DNA of 64,000 nt, from assembly GCA_958510825.1 (NCBI GenBank), contig OY294044.1:38489816-38553815 (forward strand). The letters are read 5' to 3'. This DNA comes from Brachypterus glaber (lineage: Eukaryota; Arthropoda; Insecta; Coleoptera; Kateretidae). Each line of letters opens with the position of its first letter. Within the stretch, counting starts at the first letter, position 1. Below, in pieces: positions 32,706 to 42,707 of the stretch. The notes under the pieces were generated by a model. It worked only from the letters and a program-made list of their open reading frames with translations, had not been told where the DNA came from and did not search any database. The position numbers and the translations under genes are program-made.

Positions 32706-33022
32706 TATAGCAAACGTAGTGGGATGAGGGACGGCGTGTTGAGAAAGTAAACAATTTTTAAGATTACCAACGTTTCGGATATGTATTTATCCTTCCTCAG
32801 GGCTGTAACAATATAATAAACTGTAAAATCCTTCTGCGTATGGGAAAATGTATATGTATCTTGGATTTGTACATATACATTTTCCCATACGCAGAAGGAT
32901 TTTACAGTTTATTCTATTTTTACAGCCCTGAGGAAGGATAAATACATATCCGAAACGTTGGTAATCTTAAAAATTGTTTACTTCCTCAACACGCCGTCCC
33001 ACATCCCACTACGTTTGCTATA
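32706..33022. mobile_element. foldback element with near-perfect ~150-nt arms
   Basis: TATAGCAAACGTAGTGGGAT at the left is matched by ATCCCACTACGTTTGCTATA at the right, and the match continues to the centre near 32865 (CATATACATTTTCCCATACG). Each arm carries CCTGAGGAAGGATAAATACA and CCGAAACGTTGGT, a motif frequent near the 3' ends of eukaryotic retroelements. It has few differences between arms, so it is young or converted. Confidence 0.8.
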
Positions 33023-33437
33023 ATAAATTGGCAAGGACACGAAACCACTACGATAACTGATAAATTTATATATTTAAAAATTAAAATATGAGTAAAAATG
33101 TAACGTAAGCAACGCTGGAATTACCCATTGTATTTGTTCAACAAAGAACAAATACAGAATTTGTTTGGTTGGGTGGAAGTGTATGTAAGTCTTCTATCCT
33201 TTTTGGGTAGAACTTTTGTCCCTGTCTAATCTAACTGGAGAAATCGCCATTGGGCGATTTACCCAATATTATAGGTAATTGTAACAGCTTCTGGGATTGG
33301 TGGAAACAACACGTTCTTATCTCAAAATTTCATACATACACCCCCCTCTGAAATTTTGCTCAATTTCTTTTTATTGCTGTTAAGTACATATGTATTTTTT
33401 TTAACGTGAGTTCCGATACACCCTGTATATATATATA

Positions 33438-34138
33438 CAGTGCGGTCCAAAAGTCACCTCACCCCCTTTTAACTTTTTAACGAGTTGAGATATCGATTTC
33501 AAATTTAGAACTCTTACATAAGACAACTTAAACTATCTTTTAGCATATATTTGATATTTTCAGCTCTTAAAATGTGGGCAGGGGAGCATGGGGGACATTT
33601 TTTTAAATGGAAAGGGGGGTCGTGTGATACATCATTTTAAAGCTTGTAAAATTCTCTATTTAAACTAATATTTTTAATTTTTTTAAAAATGTTTTTTAAG
33701 GTTTTGATTTTTCAATTTTTTGTGCGAAAACATTCGATTTTTTAAGTTTTTTTTTATAAATTTTTATTTATGTCAACTAAAATTAGTTTAAAAGTACAAT
33801 TAACATTTTTTATGATGAAATTAAGCATTTTTAAAAAATTATTTGTTTTTTTTTTAGCCGAATTTTGACATTTTTAACCCCATTTTAAACCCATTTTTTT
33901 TTATTTAAAAATATGGAGTTAAATGGAGAATTTTATAAGCTTTAAAATGATGTATTACACGACCCCCCTTTCCATTTAAAAAAATGTGCCCCCATGCCCA
34001 CATTTTAAGAGCTAAAAGTATTAAATATATGCTAAAAGATAGTTTAAGTTGTCTTATTTGAAAGTTCCAAATTTGAAGTCGATATCTCAACTGGTTCAAA
34101 AGTTAGGACGGGGGGGGGGTGACTTTTGGACCGCTCTG
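33438..34138. mobile_element. hairpin MITE M1, complete copy
   Basis: 701 bp from CAGTGCGGTCCAAAAGTCAC to TTTTGGACCGCTCTG, flanked by TA within (TA)n. It differs from the 24.4-kb copy by scattered changes and by the length of its C and G runs. A 64-codon minus-strand ORF inside is incidental. Confidence 0.85.
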
Positions 34139-34160
34139 TATATATATATATATATATATA

Positions 34161-34877
34161 CAGTACGGTCCAAAAGTCAACCCCCCTTTTAACTTTTGAA
34201 CGAGTTGAGATAACGACTTCAAATTTAGAACTCTTAAATAAGACAACTTAAACTATCTTTTAGCATATATTTGATATTTTCAGCTCTTAAAATGTGGGCA
34301 GGGGGGCATGGGTGGACATGTTTTTAAATGGAAAGGCGGTTCGTGTGATACATCATTTTAAAGCTTATAAAATTCTCTATTTAAACTAAATTTTTAAATT
34401 TTATAAAAATGTTTTTTAAGGTTTTGATTTTTCAATTTTTTGTGCAAAAACATTCGATTTTTTAAGTTTTTTTTTTATAAATTTTTATTTATGTCAACTA
34501 AAATTAGTTTAAAAGTATAATTAACATTTTTTTATGATGAAATTAGACATTTTTAAAAAATTATTTGTTTTTTTTTAGAGGAATTTTGACATTAATACCC
34601 ATTTTCAACTCCATTTTAAACCCAATTTTTTTTTTATTTAAAAATATGGAGTTAAATGGAGAATTTTATAAGCTTTAAAATGATGTATTACACGACCCCC
34701 CTTTCCATTTAAAAAAATGTGCCCCCATGCCCCCCTGCCCACATTTTAAGAGCTGAAAGTATTAAATATATGCTAAAAGATATTTTAAGTTGTCTTATTT
34801 AAAAGTTCCAAATTTGTAGTTGATATCTCAACTGCTTCAAAAGTTAAGAGGGCGGGGGTGACTTTTGGACCGCTCTA
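34161..34877. mobile_element. hairpin MITE M1, third near-complete copy
   Basis: It starts CAGTACGGTCCAAAAGTCAA after (TA)n and ends TTTTGGACCGCTCTA, with the last bases changed. It lies only 22 bp from the preceding copy, in a TA microsatellite, in keeping with TA target choice. Confidence 0.8.
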
Positions 34878-34885
34878 CATATATA

Positions 34886-36732
34886 CAGGGTGGCCCAGAC
34901 TTAATTATTCAAGCTATATCTCGGAAACGGATTAACATAATCGAGTTGGACAAAAACATGTTTAAATATTTTTTTAATATCTTTAATAAATTTATAAAAA
35001 AACTACCCCCAAATTAACCAACCCCTAAGTTACAACCCTCAACCTTATAAAGTTAAATAGCACCCTGTATATATTTTAATATATTTAGATCTGGGTTGGA
35101 GTTCTCTATCCAATGCTTTTTAAATATTTTAAATCGACCCACAAATAACCAAGAAAAATGCATTTTTTATACAAAACCAGGTAGGCAACAATTGAATTAC
35201 ACTTTATCTGTCAAATGAAACGAAAACCTATAATTTTAAGTGCATCATTATTAAAGTTTTAGTTCAAAAGTTTTCAAATATGCCTTATTTATTTTCTCCA
35301 GAAGAATACGTTGATATGATACTTATTTAAGGGGAGTGTAGGAAATATCAAAGGAACGCCAGATATTTGTATCAGGAACGTTATCCAAATAGACAAATGC
35401 CTAGTGCAAGCACTTTTGTCAATCTTGAGCACTCTTTAAGAGATGGGCATTTTCCAAATAATACACGTGGTATAATAGCTAGACCAGTGAGGAATGAAGA
35501 AAATATTGTTAACGTATTAGCATATGTAGTTATAAACCCTCACATATCTACTCGAAAACTTGCCGATGAAATGGGTTTATCAAGATCATCTGTACAAAGA
35601 ATTCTTAAAGACTTTAATTATCACACATTTAAAGTTCATCTGGTCCAAGGATTGCGCCCTGGAGATGAAAATAAGCGCCTAGATTTTATTGCAGACGTGA
35701 TGGTTAAAATTCATGAAAATCCATTATTTTTATCTAAAGTCTTATGGAGCGACGAGGCTAGATTTCATAATAATGCGGTACTAAATCGTCATAATTTTAA
35801 TAATTGGTCTCCTGTTAATCCCCATTGGGTCACAGAAACAAGGTTTCAAAATATTTGGGGTGTAAATGTATGGTGCGGTTTATTTAATGGGCGTATCATA
35901 GGACCATACTTTTTTGAAGGTACTTTAACGGGTGAACGATATCTACAGTTTTTAGAGCTTATAGTACCTGAACTTTTGGAAGATATTCCACTTAAAGAAA
36001 GACAACAAATGTGGTGGCAACAGGACGGTGCACCTGCACATAATGCAAATATTGTGATTAATTATCTTCAAAATCATTATGGTAATAACTTTATAGCCAG
36101 TGCATCTCCTGACATTAGATGGCCCGCGCGTTCACCCGACTTATCTCCTCTTGATTTTTTCTTTTGGGGAGCACTGAAAGATATGGTATACTCTACAAAA
36201 CCTCAAAATCTAGATGACCTAAAAACTAAAATAAGAACGATGGCCGGCACATTACTCCAAATATGATAAAAGCAACTTGCTCCAGGAATCTTTTAAGCAG
36301 ATTTGAAATGTGCGTTGCTGCAGGCGGATTACAATTCGAGTATTTAATGTAATAATAAGATAGATTAAAAGTTATAACGTATTTTTTGTTTCGTATTGTT
36401 TTTGTTATTAATTTGTTATAAAATAGATTTATGGCACATTTATTGTTATAAAAAATGCATTTTTCTTGGTTATTTGTGGTTTGATTTAAAATATTTAAAA
36501 AGCATTGGATAGAGAACTCCAAACTAGATCTAAATATGTTAAAAAATATACAGGGTGCTATTTAACTTTATAAGGTTTAGGGTTGTAACTTAGGGGTTGG
36601 TTAATTTGGGGGTAGTTTTTTTATAAATTTATTAAAGATATTAAAAAAATATTTAAACATGTTTTTGTCCGACTCGACTATGTTAATCCGTTTCCGAGAT
36701 ATAGCTTGAATAATTAAGTCTGGGCCACCCTG
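34886..36732 (+). mobile_element. mariner-like DNA transposon with long TIRs
   Basis: CAGGGTGGCCCAGACTTAAT and its reverse complement form the ends, flanked by TA on both sides. The inverted repeats extend about 190 bp with few differences (to TAGCACCCTGTATAT), and an inner pair (GAGTTCTCTATCCAATGCTT) lies just beyond. The single gene inside is a transposase on the plus strand. Arms and ORF are well preserved, so the insertion is recent despite its two lesions. Confidence 0.9.
35280..36352 (+). pseudogene. mariner-like transposase, two lesions
   Basis: Translation starts MPYLFSPEEYVDMILI (ATG 35280) and meets TAA at 35328-35330 where the family has Tyr. The reading frame then stays open to about 36250: an N-terminal helix-turn-helix (ARPVRNEENIVNVLAYVV, STRKLADEMGLSRSSVQRIL), then the catalytic core with LWSDEARFHNN (first Asp), WWQQDGAPAHNA (second Asp) and PARSPDLSPLDFFFWGAL (third Asp). 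By the Mos1 convention there are 42 residues between second and third Asp, against 34 in classical mariners. A frameshift near 36250 moves the C-terminus (PNMIKATCSRNLLSRFEM) to another frame ending at 36352. It would cut and join at TA in a working copy. Confidence 0.9.
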
Positions 36733-36775
36733 TATATATATATATATATATATACGAGGGGTTTATTTATTGAAA

Positions 36776-36930
36776 AAAAGTGTACAAGGATTGTGAGAAT
36801 CAAGGATTGTGGAAGATTGTCAAGGATTGTGAAAGATTGTTGGGATTGTCAAGAATTGTAGAAGATTGTTGGGATTGTGAAAGATTGTCAATGATTGTTG
36901 GGATTGTGAAAGATTGTTAAGATTATTAAA
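36776..36930 (+). repeat. GATTGT minisatellite, left
   Basis: GATTGTGAAA, GATTGTCAAG and GATTGTTGG variants are repeated about a dozen times with a period near 10-12 bp. Confidence 0.8.
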
Positions 36931-37014
36931 ATGTACTGTTTCCTAATATATTTTTTTAATTTTGAGTATAGGTATAAAATACACTGCCCAGTAAAAAAGC
37001 TTTCCCATTTTTCA

Positions 37015-37450
37015 CCATCATAGGTAAATAGAATTTTTATTATCAGATTCACTTTCAGCCACATTAAGAACCCCAATATACCAATTTTCAAGAAAAGTAA
37101 CCTCCACCCCCAGGGGATGGATTTAGAAAATTTTAATTTTAAGATCCAGTTTTAGCGACCTCAAAAACCCCAAAATATCAATTTTCAAAAAACAACCCAC
37201 CGCCCCTCAGGGGGTGGAGTTAGATTTTTTTTATTATCAGATTCACTTTCAGCAACCTGAAAACCCCCAATGTACCAATTTTCACGAAAACTACCCCGTT
37301 TCGTCAACCCCAAAAACCCCTATATACCAATTTTGACGAAAATAAAAACATTTAAAAATATTTACCCCCTGACCCCCGCGGGGTTGGATGTTAAAAAATT
37401 TATTATCAGATTCAGTTTCAGCTACCTTAAAAACTCCATATAGCAATTTT
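37015..37450 (+). repeat. imperfect ~110-bp tandem repeats
   Basis: TTTATTATCAGATTCACTTTCAGC recurs (about 37037, 37227 and 37385), each followed by AACCCCCAATATACCAATTTTC-like sequence and a C/G-rich ACCCCCAGGGG segment. Three to four units in element E. The minus-strand ORF across it is incidental. Confidence 0.65.
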
Positions 37451-38935
37451 AAAATTTCTGTAAAAAAATGTATTTTTCCCATTTGCCACCCTTGCCGCAC
37501 CCCAATATTCACCAAAAACAATCCCTAGCGAGATCTTTTAGTAACATACATGTGTGCCAAATTTCAAGTCTCTAGCTTAAAGCGTTCTTAAGTTATCGTG
37601 CTTACAAGATTTCCCTGACAGAACGACTGACCGATCGAGCGACAATTTTTGTTTGCTCGAAATTGATTTATATCGACATAAAACGTGATAAATCGTAAAA
37701 ATACGCATACAAAATTTTTTTAAATGGGAAATTAATACCAAGTTATTATATTACTTACGGCGCACATGTAAAAAATCCCCAAAAAAAAAACGGAAAAAAA
37801 TCATGAAGCGTCGAATGTTGAATATTTATAATCCTTATAGTGTCCTCTAAATAATTTGAATACATTTTTTTAAAAATTTTTGCGAACCTAGCGAAAAAAA
37901 TAAATTTAAGTGGCACATTGCATACCATTTAAACGGTTATAAATCGATTATAAACCGTAAAAGTTAGGTTTTTGAAGTTTGGTACTAAGCTTCAATATCA
38001 AGGGACACCTTTTTATCAAAGCAGATTTTTTTTCATCCACACCCTTAGGCGGGAGAGGGGGTAATTTAAAATTTTTAAATGGAATGGAGGTTTTTTATTC
38101 AGATTCAAATTCAGTATAAAAAATTACAAAATTTACCAAAAAAGTGTTTTTTCAACTTCAAATTAGGCTGTTAAAAAAAACTAAAATAAAAAAAAACACG
38201 CCATTAAAAAAATTTAAAAATTTGAATACTTTAGTAGTTTACTATTGTTTATTTAGGTTTATACAAAAGAAATCAAATCTGATTTTTTTCCAAAAATTTT
38301 TATTTTTTTACCTGACGCGTCCGGACATGGAGATAATACCTTTCAATGATTTGATACCACATTTGTACTGTTTTAAAATTTAAAAAATACAGTCCTAAAT
38401 AAAATTAAGTCTAAGATTTTGTATATGCAATGTGCCACTTAAATTTAATTTTTTTCTCAAGGTCGCAAACATTTTCAAAAAAATGTATTAAAATTAGAGG
38501 ACACTATAACAGACTAAGCTGCGCCGAGAGGTATAATATTACCTCCGGCTGGAATTTTGTGAGGTGGTTGGGGGAACCATCAGGAAGTGTCATCTGGAAG
38601 GATTTTTCTCAAAACCAGGTCAAAGGACACTGCAAACATGCAGAAAAATCCTGAAAAAAAATGATCGTACCTCCGGCTGAAAATTTGCATTTTACTTGAA
38701 GGTCACAGATGTTGTATGTAAATCGTCAGACGGCTGGTCAGTCCAAAATGGATGTCAACGCCGTCAAAAATGTACAGTGGTGCCAAAAAAAAAAGTGAGA
38801 AAAGTCTGTTTTTTTGCATAGGACCATGTTTTGCACCGCTGATTACGAAAAAAATAGTGAAAAATATTTAAATTTTTTTGCGACATTAGACAGAAAAAAA
38901 TCTAGGGGTGGCTCAGACCCCAGGCTGACACCCTA
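37451..38935. other. interior of element E, no gene
   Basis: The region has stretches such as CATCCACACCCTTAGGCGGG and an ACCTCCGGCTG motif that occurs twice (38540, 38670). There are no conserved ORFs. From 37505 onwards it is repeated in the second block copy. Confidence 0.45.
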
Positions 38936-39245
38936 AAAAAAAAAAGCTTTGTCCTGACGGTTTCCAAAACTTGGCGCCCTACGAACAAAAATTGGCGCCC
39001 AAAAAAATTCCTTCATGAAAAAAAGCTTTGTCCTGGCAGTTTCTACCAAACACCAAACTTGGCGCCCCTCACAGATAAGAATTAGCGCTCCAAAAATTAC
39101 CTTCAAGAAAGAAAACTTCTACCAAACTTGACGTCCCTTCAAAAAAAAATTTGCGCCCCAAAAAGTTACCTTCAAGAAAAAAAGCTTTGTCCCTAACGGT
39201 TTCTACCAAACTTGGCGCCCCTGCAAAACTGCAAAAAAAATTGTC
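38936..39245. repeat. ~90-bp tandem repeats with TTGGCGCC
   Basis: AAAAGCTTTGTCC(C)T, GGTTTCTACCAAACTTGGCG and CCAAAAA(G)TTACCTTCAAG recur three to four times. TTGGCGCC is present in most units. The second block copy has an extra 21-bp duplication (CGCCCTACGAACAAAAATTGG) in the array. Confidence 0.7.
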
Positions 39246-39619
39246 GCTCAAAGATAGGTGACTTAAAAAATACCAGAGCCAGAGGGGGCTTAGCGAAAAC
39301 TCGAGGGGGCCCAAACCAAGGCCAGGGGGGCTTACTACTAGTTACGGCGCTGTATATATGATGGCGGCCGCGATGTACTATAGTACAGCCAGCTCTTAGT
39401 ATATAGGGTTTATAAATATTTAACATTCGACGCTTCATGATTTTTGTTCCGTTTTTTTTTTGGGATTTTTTTACCTGTGTGTAGCGCCTGTGCTAGAATA
39501 ATATACCTACGGTACTTTCGAATTTTCAAAAAAATCAAAAATCGTCCTAACAAAAAATTCTTGGATATAAATTTGTTTCATGAAAAAATAAGCGGCTTTT
39601 TTTTTCTGGGATCACTGTG

Positions 39620-40222
39620 CACGCTAGGCCTGAGGTTAACTTAAGTTTGAAACAGTGGTCAAAGCAAACAACCAGTGGATATGTGTAGAATGAGGTCTAG
39701 GCTATTCATAACCATCAACAGCAAAATCGCAGCAGATGGTTTGCAGAAGATACTGTTAAAAGTTGTTGGTGATGGCCTTGTTGTACCTTAAAATTTTAAA
39801 AATTGGGGATTTGAGTAATAATTGTAGCTAAGTTTCGTCCGTAGAATCCGAATCCGTTCACAGAATTGATCTATCTGTTTTAGTTTTCGAAAAAATTAAA
39901 ATAAAAAATATGTTTTAGTTTGTAAAAACCGATTTTTGATTTGCATTTTTTTCGAAAACGAAAACAGATAGATCAATTCTGTGAACGGATTCGGATTCTA
40001 CGGACGAAAATTAGTTACAATTATTACTCAAATCCCCAATTTTTAAAATTTTAAGGTACAACAAGGCCATCACCAACAACTTTTAACAGTATCTTCTGCA
40101 AACCATCTGCTGCGATTTTGCTGTTGATGGTTATGAATAGCCTAGACCTCATTCTACACATATCCACTGGTTGTTTGCTTTGACCACTGTTTCAAACTTA
40201 AGTTAACCTCAGGCCTAGCGTG
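39620..40222. mobile_element. foldback MITE, absent from the second copy
   Basis: CACGCTAGGCCTGAGGTTAA and its reverse complement form the ends, and the arms remain complementary for nearly 280 nt. In the second block copy the flanks CACTGTG and AGTTCG are directly joined (about 47268), so this is a filled/empty pair with a net difference of 605 bp and a 2-3 bp target duplication (TG or GTG). Confidence 0.85.
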
Positions 40223-41046
40223 TGTGAGTTCGTCTGTCAGATGTCAAGATTTTTGTTAAGACGATAACTCAAGAACGAGTCATCTGATTGACTTAAAATT
40301 TTTAGGACAAATCAAGTTCTACAAGGGAAGATCCCTGGGGCCCTATGTTTTTGAAAGTAATCAAAAAAAAAAAAAAGTTAAGGGGGGTTAGACTTAAAAA
40401 AAAAACGAAAAAAGCTGAAGAAAAATTCTGATTAAAGTAATTTTCTCCGGAAAAAATACTTATATTATAAGGATCAATTCTACCAACAAAAAAATTGAAA
40501 AATTTTGATTTTGTTAAAAAAAAATTTTGATTTTTTTTTTAATTTTTCGCGAAAAGCAAATGTAATAAAAAAAAAAAAAGTTTTTTTGAAAACTTTTTCA
40601 ACATATTTTTTTTTTTCAATAATTTTTCATTTTTCAAAAAAGATCTTTTTTTATACCATTTACTGTGAATAATATATAATGGAATGCGTAGCATTACATA
40701 TATTCACGGTTTGTTTATAAATATATTTTAGTAAAATTGTAGTGAAATAATCTAAATTTATTATATTCGATTTAATTTCAACAAAACGAAATTGAAATTT
40801 TGCTAAGGCCTTTTACTTTTTTCGTCGCCATCTATGTACAGTTTTTGTAAACACTATATTATGATATTGATAGATTTTTGCATTTTTACAGTTTAATAGT
40901 GTGCCTCGTGATTTGCACATACTAGAAATATATTTGAAACGAATTTTAATTTAAAAACAACAATATAATTCTTTTTTTAAATTATTTACGAGCATTTGCA
41001 CTAACTATTATTGTTTTATACTAAAGTAAATAAAATATTTTAAAAA
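40223..41046. other. E interior, AT-rich repeat related to 58576-59018
   Basis: GACGATAACTCAAGAACGAG, AAATCAAGTTCTACAAGG and GGAAGATCCCTGGGGCCC are shared in diverged form with the last intron of FTSJ3 (58600-59018). The shared part ends at TACCATTTACTGTGAA (40652-40667). A hairpin (TGAATAATATATAATG with CATTACATATATTCA) follows. Confidence 0.55.
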
Positions 41047-41238
41047 ATTGTCGAAGATTGTGGGAAGATTTCAGATGATTGTGAAAGATTGTAGATAATT
41101 GTGGGGGATTGTGAAGGATTGTGTAGGATTGTAGATGATTGTCAAAGATTGTGAGATTTTCAAAGATTGTGAAGGATTGTTAGGGATTGTCAAGGATTGT
41201 AGAAGTTTGTTGGATAGGTGTACAAGGATTGTCCAATA
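41047..41238 (+). repeat. GATTGT minisatellite, right
   Basis: About fifteen GATTGTGAAAG / GATTGTAGATG / GATTGTCAAGG variants in the same orientation as the left array, ending next to the right TIR. Confidence 0.8.
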
Positions 41239-41364
41239 AATAAACCCCTCGTATATATATATATACATGTTTATAATGCATACTGTTACAATTTTCAATG
41301 TACCTGATATGGAGTTTTCATATTCTTTTAGGGTTTAATAAAGAAATAATAAAAAAAGTAATAC

Positions 41365-41640
41365 CAGCCACCATGCCCACAATACTATAAAATTAAATTT
41401 GGATTATTAAAGAGCCCAACTAAATCATAATTTTCAGAATTGTTATTTTTTTTATTTTCTTTTACTTGAATAAAACGTTACAGGATTTTCATAATATTTA
41501 TATAATTTTCTTTGGTAATTTAGTAGTTTGGCAACATATTAAACATTTTTATAAAATTAATATGAATTTGTTAACTTATTGTACCCGGCTATGTATTTTG
41601 ACATCATAAAACTCCATAAGACCCGATGTCTAGACATAAT
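41365..41640 (-). repeat. dispersed repeat shared with 22020-22240
   Basis: CAGCCACCATG at the left and GTACCCGGCTATG at the right are the inverted counterpart of ATAGCCGGGTAC...CATGGTGGCTGG near 22 kb, with moderate similarity between. No gene. Confidence 0.55.
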
Positions 41641-41647
41641 AGATACC

Positions 41648-41799
41648 TAAGGGCATATCCACAGGCTCGCATAACAACATAGTACATAAGAATGCGATGC
41701 CGTGATTGGCTTGAAGTGCCGCCATGTATCTTGTAAGCCAATCACGGTACCGCATTCTTATGTACTATGTTGTTATGCAAGCTTGTGGATATGCCTTAA
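41648..41799. mobile_element. foldback MITE, ~65-nt arms
   Basis: GGGCATATCCACAGGCTCGC and the following CATAACAACATAGTACATAA are matched inverted by TTATGTACTATGTTGTTATG and CAAGCTTGTGGATATGCC around a ~20-nt loop. Present in the second copy at 48640-48791. Confidence 0.8.
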
Positions 41800-42707
41800 T
41801 AGATACATATTATGCAAAATAGTTTAAAATATAGATACCTATGCAAAATAATAAAAAAGCATTCTTTAAATAATAACATATTTAAGCTTATCACTAGCAA
41901 ATGTTTTAGTCTAGAAAATGTTATAAATAAAACAAGTATTGTAAATAATAAAAATAATCATAAAGGAAAGTTTTTAAGAGTAAGTATTTTACAGTAGCCT
42001 TTAATGTTAGTACCTTTTTGGATTGAGATTCCTGTTCCTATTAGAAAAGATAAAATATAATTATATTGTAATAATTATGCTGCTTCAAAAACAAGTTTAC
42101 TATAAATATGCTAATTTTAAATAAAATAAATTGACGAAAACAATATTGATATTTAATTAATAATATGTAGTCAGTATACAAATAGGACTTTGTATCCACT
42201 ATCATTGTAATAATCTACAGATAATTAAGAATGTTCAATAATAAAAAAATTACTTGTGTTTATACACATGTGGAGCTAAAAATATATAATATAATATATT
42301 GTTTTTTTTTTATCTTGAATTAGGCTATTAGCACAAAAATACAAAAAAAAAATGTGTGCTATAAAAAACGTTTTATATTAAAAAAAAATTATTTCAAATA
42401 GAAAAACAATGTGTCTTTTTTTATTGAGTTTATGCAACTTACTACATTAAATATCCTATAGTGCTATTGAGCATAATTTAATTGGATAAACCTATTAAAA
42501 AAAATAACTTTGATCTACATATTCCCTGACATCTCCCAAACCACCCTGTAATAACCATATAAAATAATATTTTCTAGTCTGAAGTTTGGCCAGAGAATAT
42601 TTTTATTTCTTAGGGTTGATGGGTAGGGTCACTTCATCCAGTGACAGCTTGCTGCCATCTTAAAACACTGCTGGAGTGACCCTAGGATTAGGAAGGTATA
42701 AAATGGG
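41800..42707. other. 3' flank of TMBIM6
   Basis: AT-rich, with no independent gene. AATAAA on the minus strand at 42602-42607 lies about 100 nt beyond the stop of the TMBIM6 reading frame and is a candidate polyadenylation signal. A possible last coding exon between 42608 and 42690 is discussed with that gene. Confidence 0.45.

Larger units (their letters stand above)
28440..33182. mobile_element. candidate non-autonomous DNA element with internal 15-bp motifs
   Basis: Left end CACTTTTCGCCCGGCCAAGT continuing to GGGGTAATTCCAGC, and right end GCTGGAATTACCC continuing to TTTGGTTGGGTGGAAGTGT, are inverted and related to the palindrome at 28244. GTAACGTAAGCAAC recurs in one orientation at 28989, 32373, 32559 and 33100, with close variants at 28827 and 32349, clustered towards both ends. 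The middle is filled by tandem arrays and M1 pieces. There is no transposase. The boundaries are an inference. Confidence 0.4.
25163..33425. mobile_element. large nested foldback element F2
   Basis: CAGGGTGTATCAGAACTCAC after a TA at the left matches inverted TAACGTGAGTTCCGATACACCCTG before a TA at the right. The arms stay collinear in reverse order: 25163-25350 with 33240-33425, 25730-25850 with 28065-28190, and 27010-27150 with 27800-27915. The original hairpin was therefore about 2 kb and was enlarged to 8.3 kb by insertions described below. Termini and TA target are of IS630/Tc1/mariner type. No transposase was found. Confidence 0.65.
36755..41251. mobile_element. non-autonomous element E with 18-bp TIRs
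   Basis: CGAGGGGTTTATTTATTG at the left and CAATAAATAAACCCCTCG at the right are perfect inverted repeats flanked by TA microsatellites. Next to both ends lie GATTGT minisatellites in the same orientation, and GTGTACAAGGATTGT occurs beside each end. The interior (4.5 kb) has no transposase: only tandem repeats, a nested foldback and AT-rich DNA. A second copy at 45140-48265 lacks both ends. Confidence 0.65.

Noticed and set aside
32928..32960. Hammerhead-like core CTGAGGA ... CCGAAAC in the foldback at 32706-33022
   Set aside because: An extra A lies between the core and stem II, and no helix I partner is found around it. The motif is a widespread retroelement-end sequence and lacks the full hammerhead fold.
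38430..38654. 74-codon ORF in element E
   Set aside because: It has no known motif and is disrupted in the second copy by an extra base, so it is not constrained.
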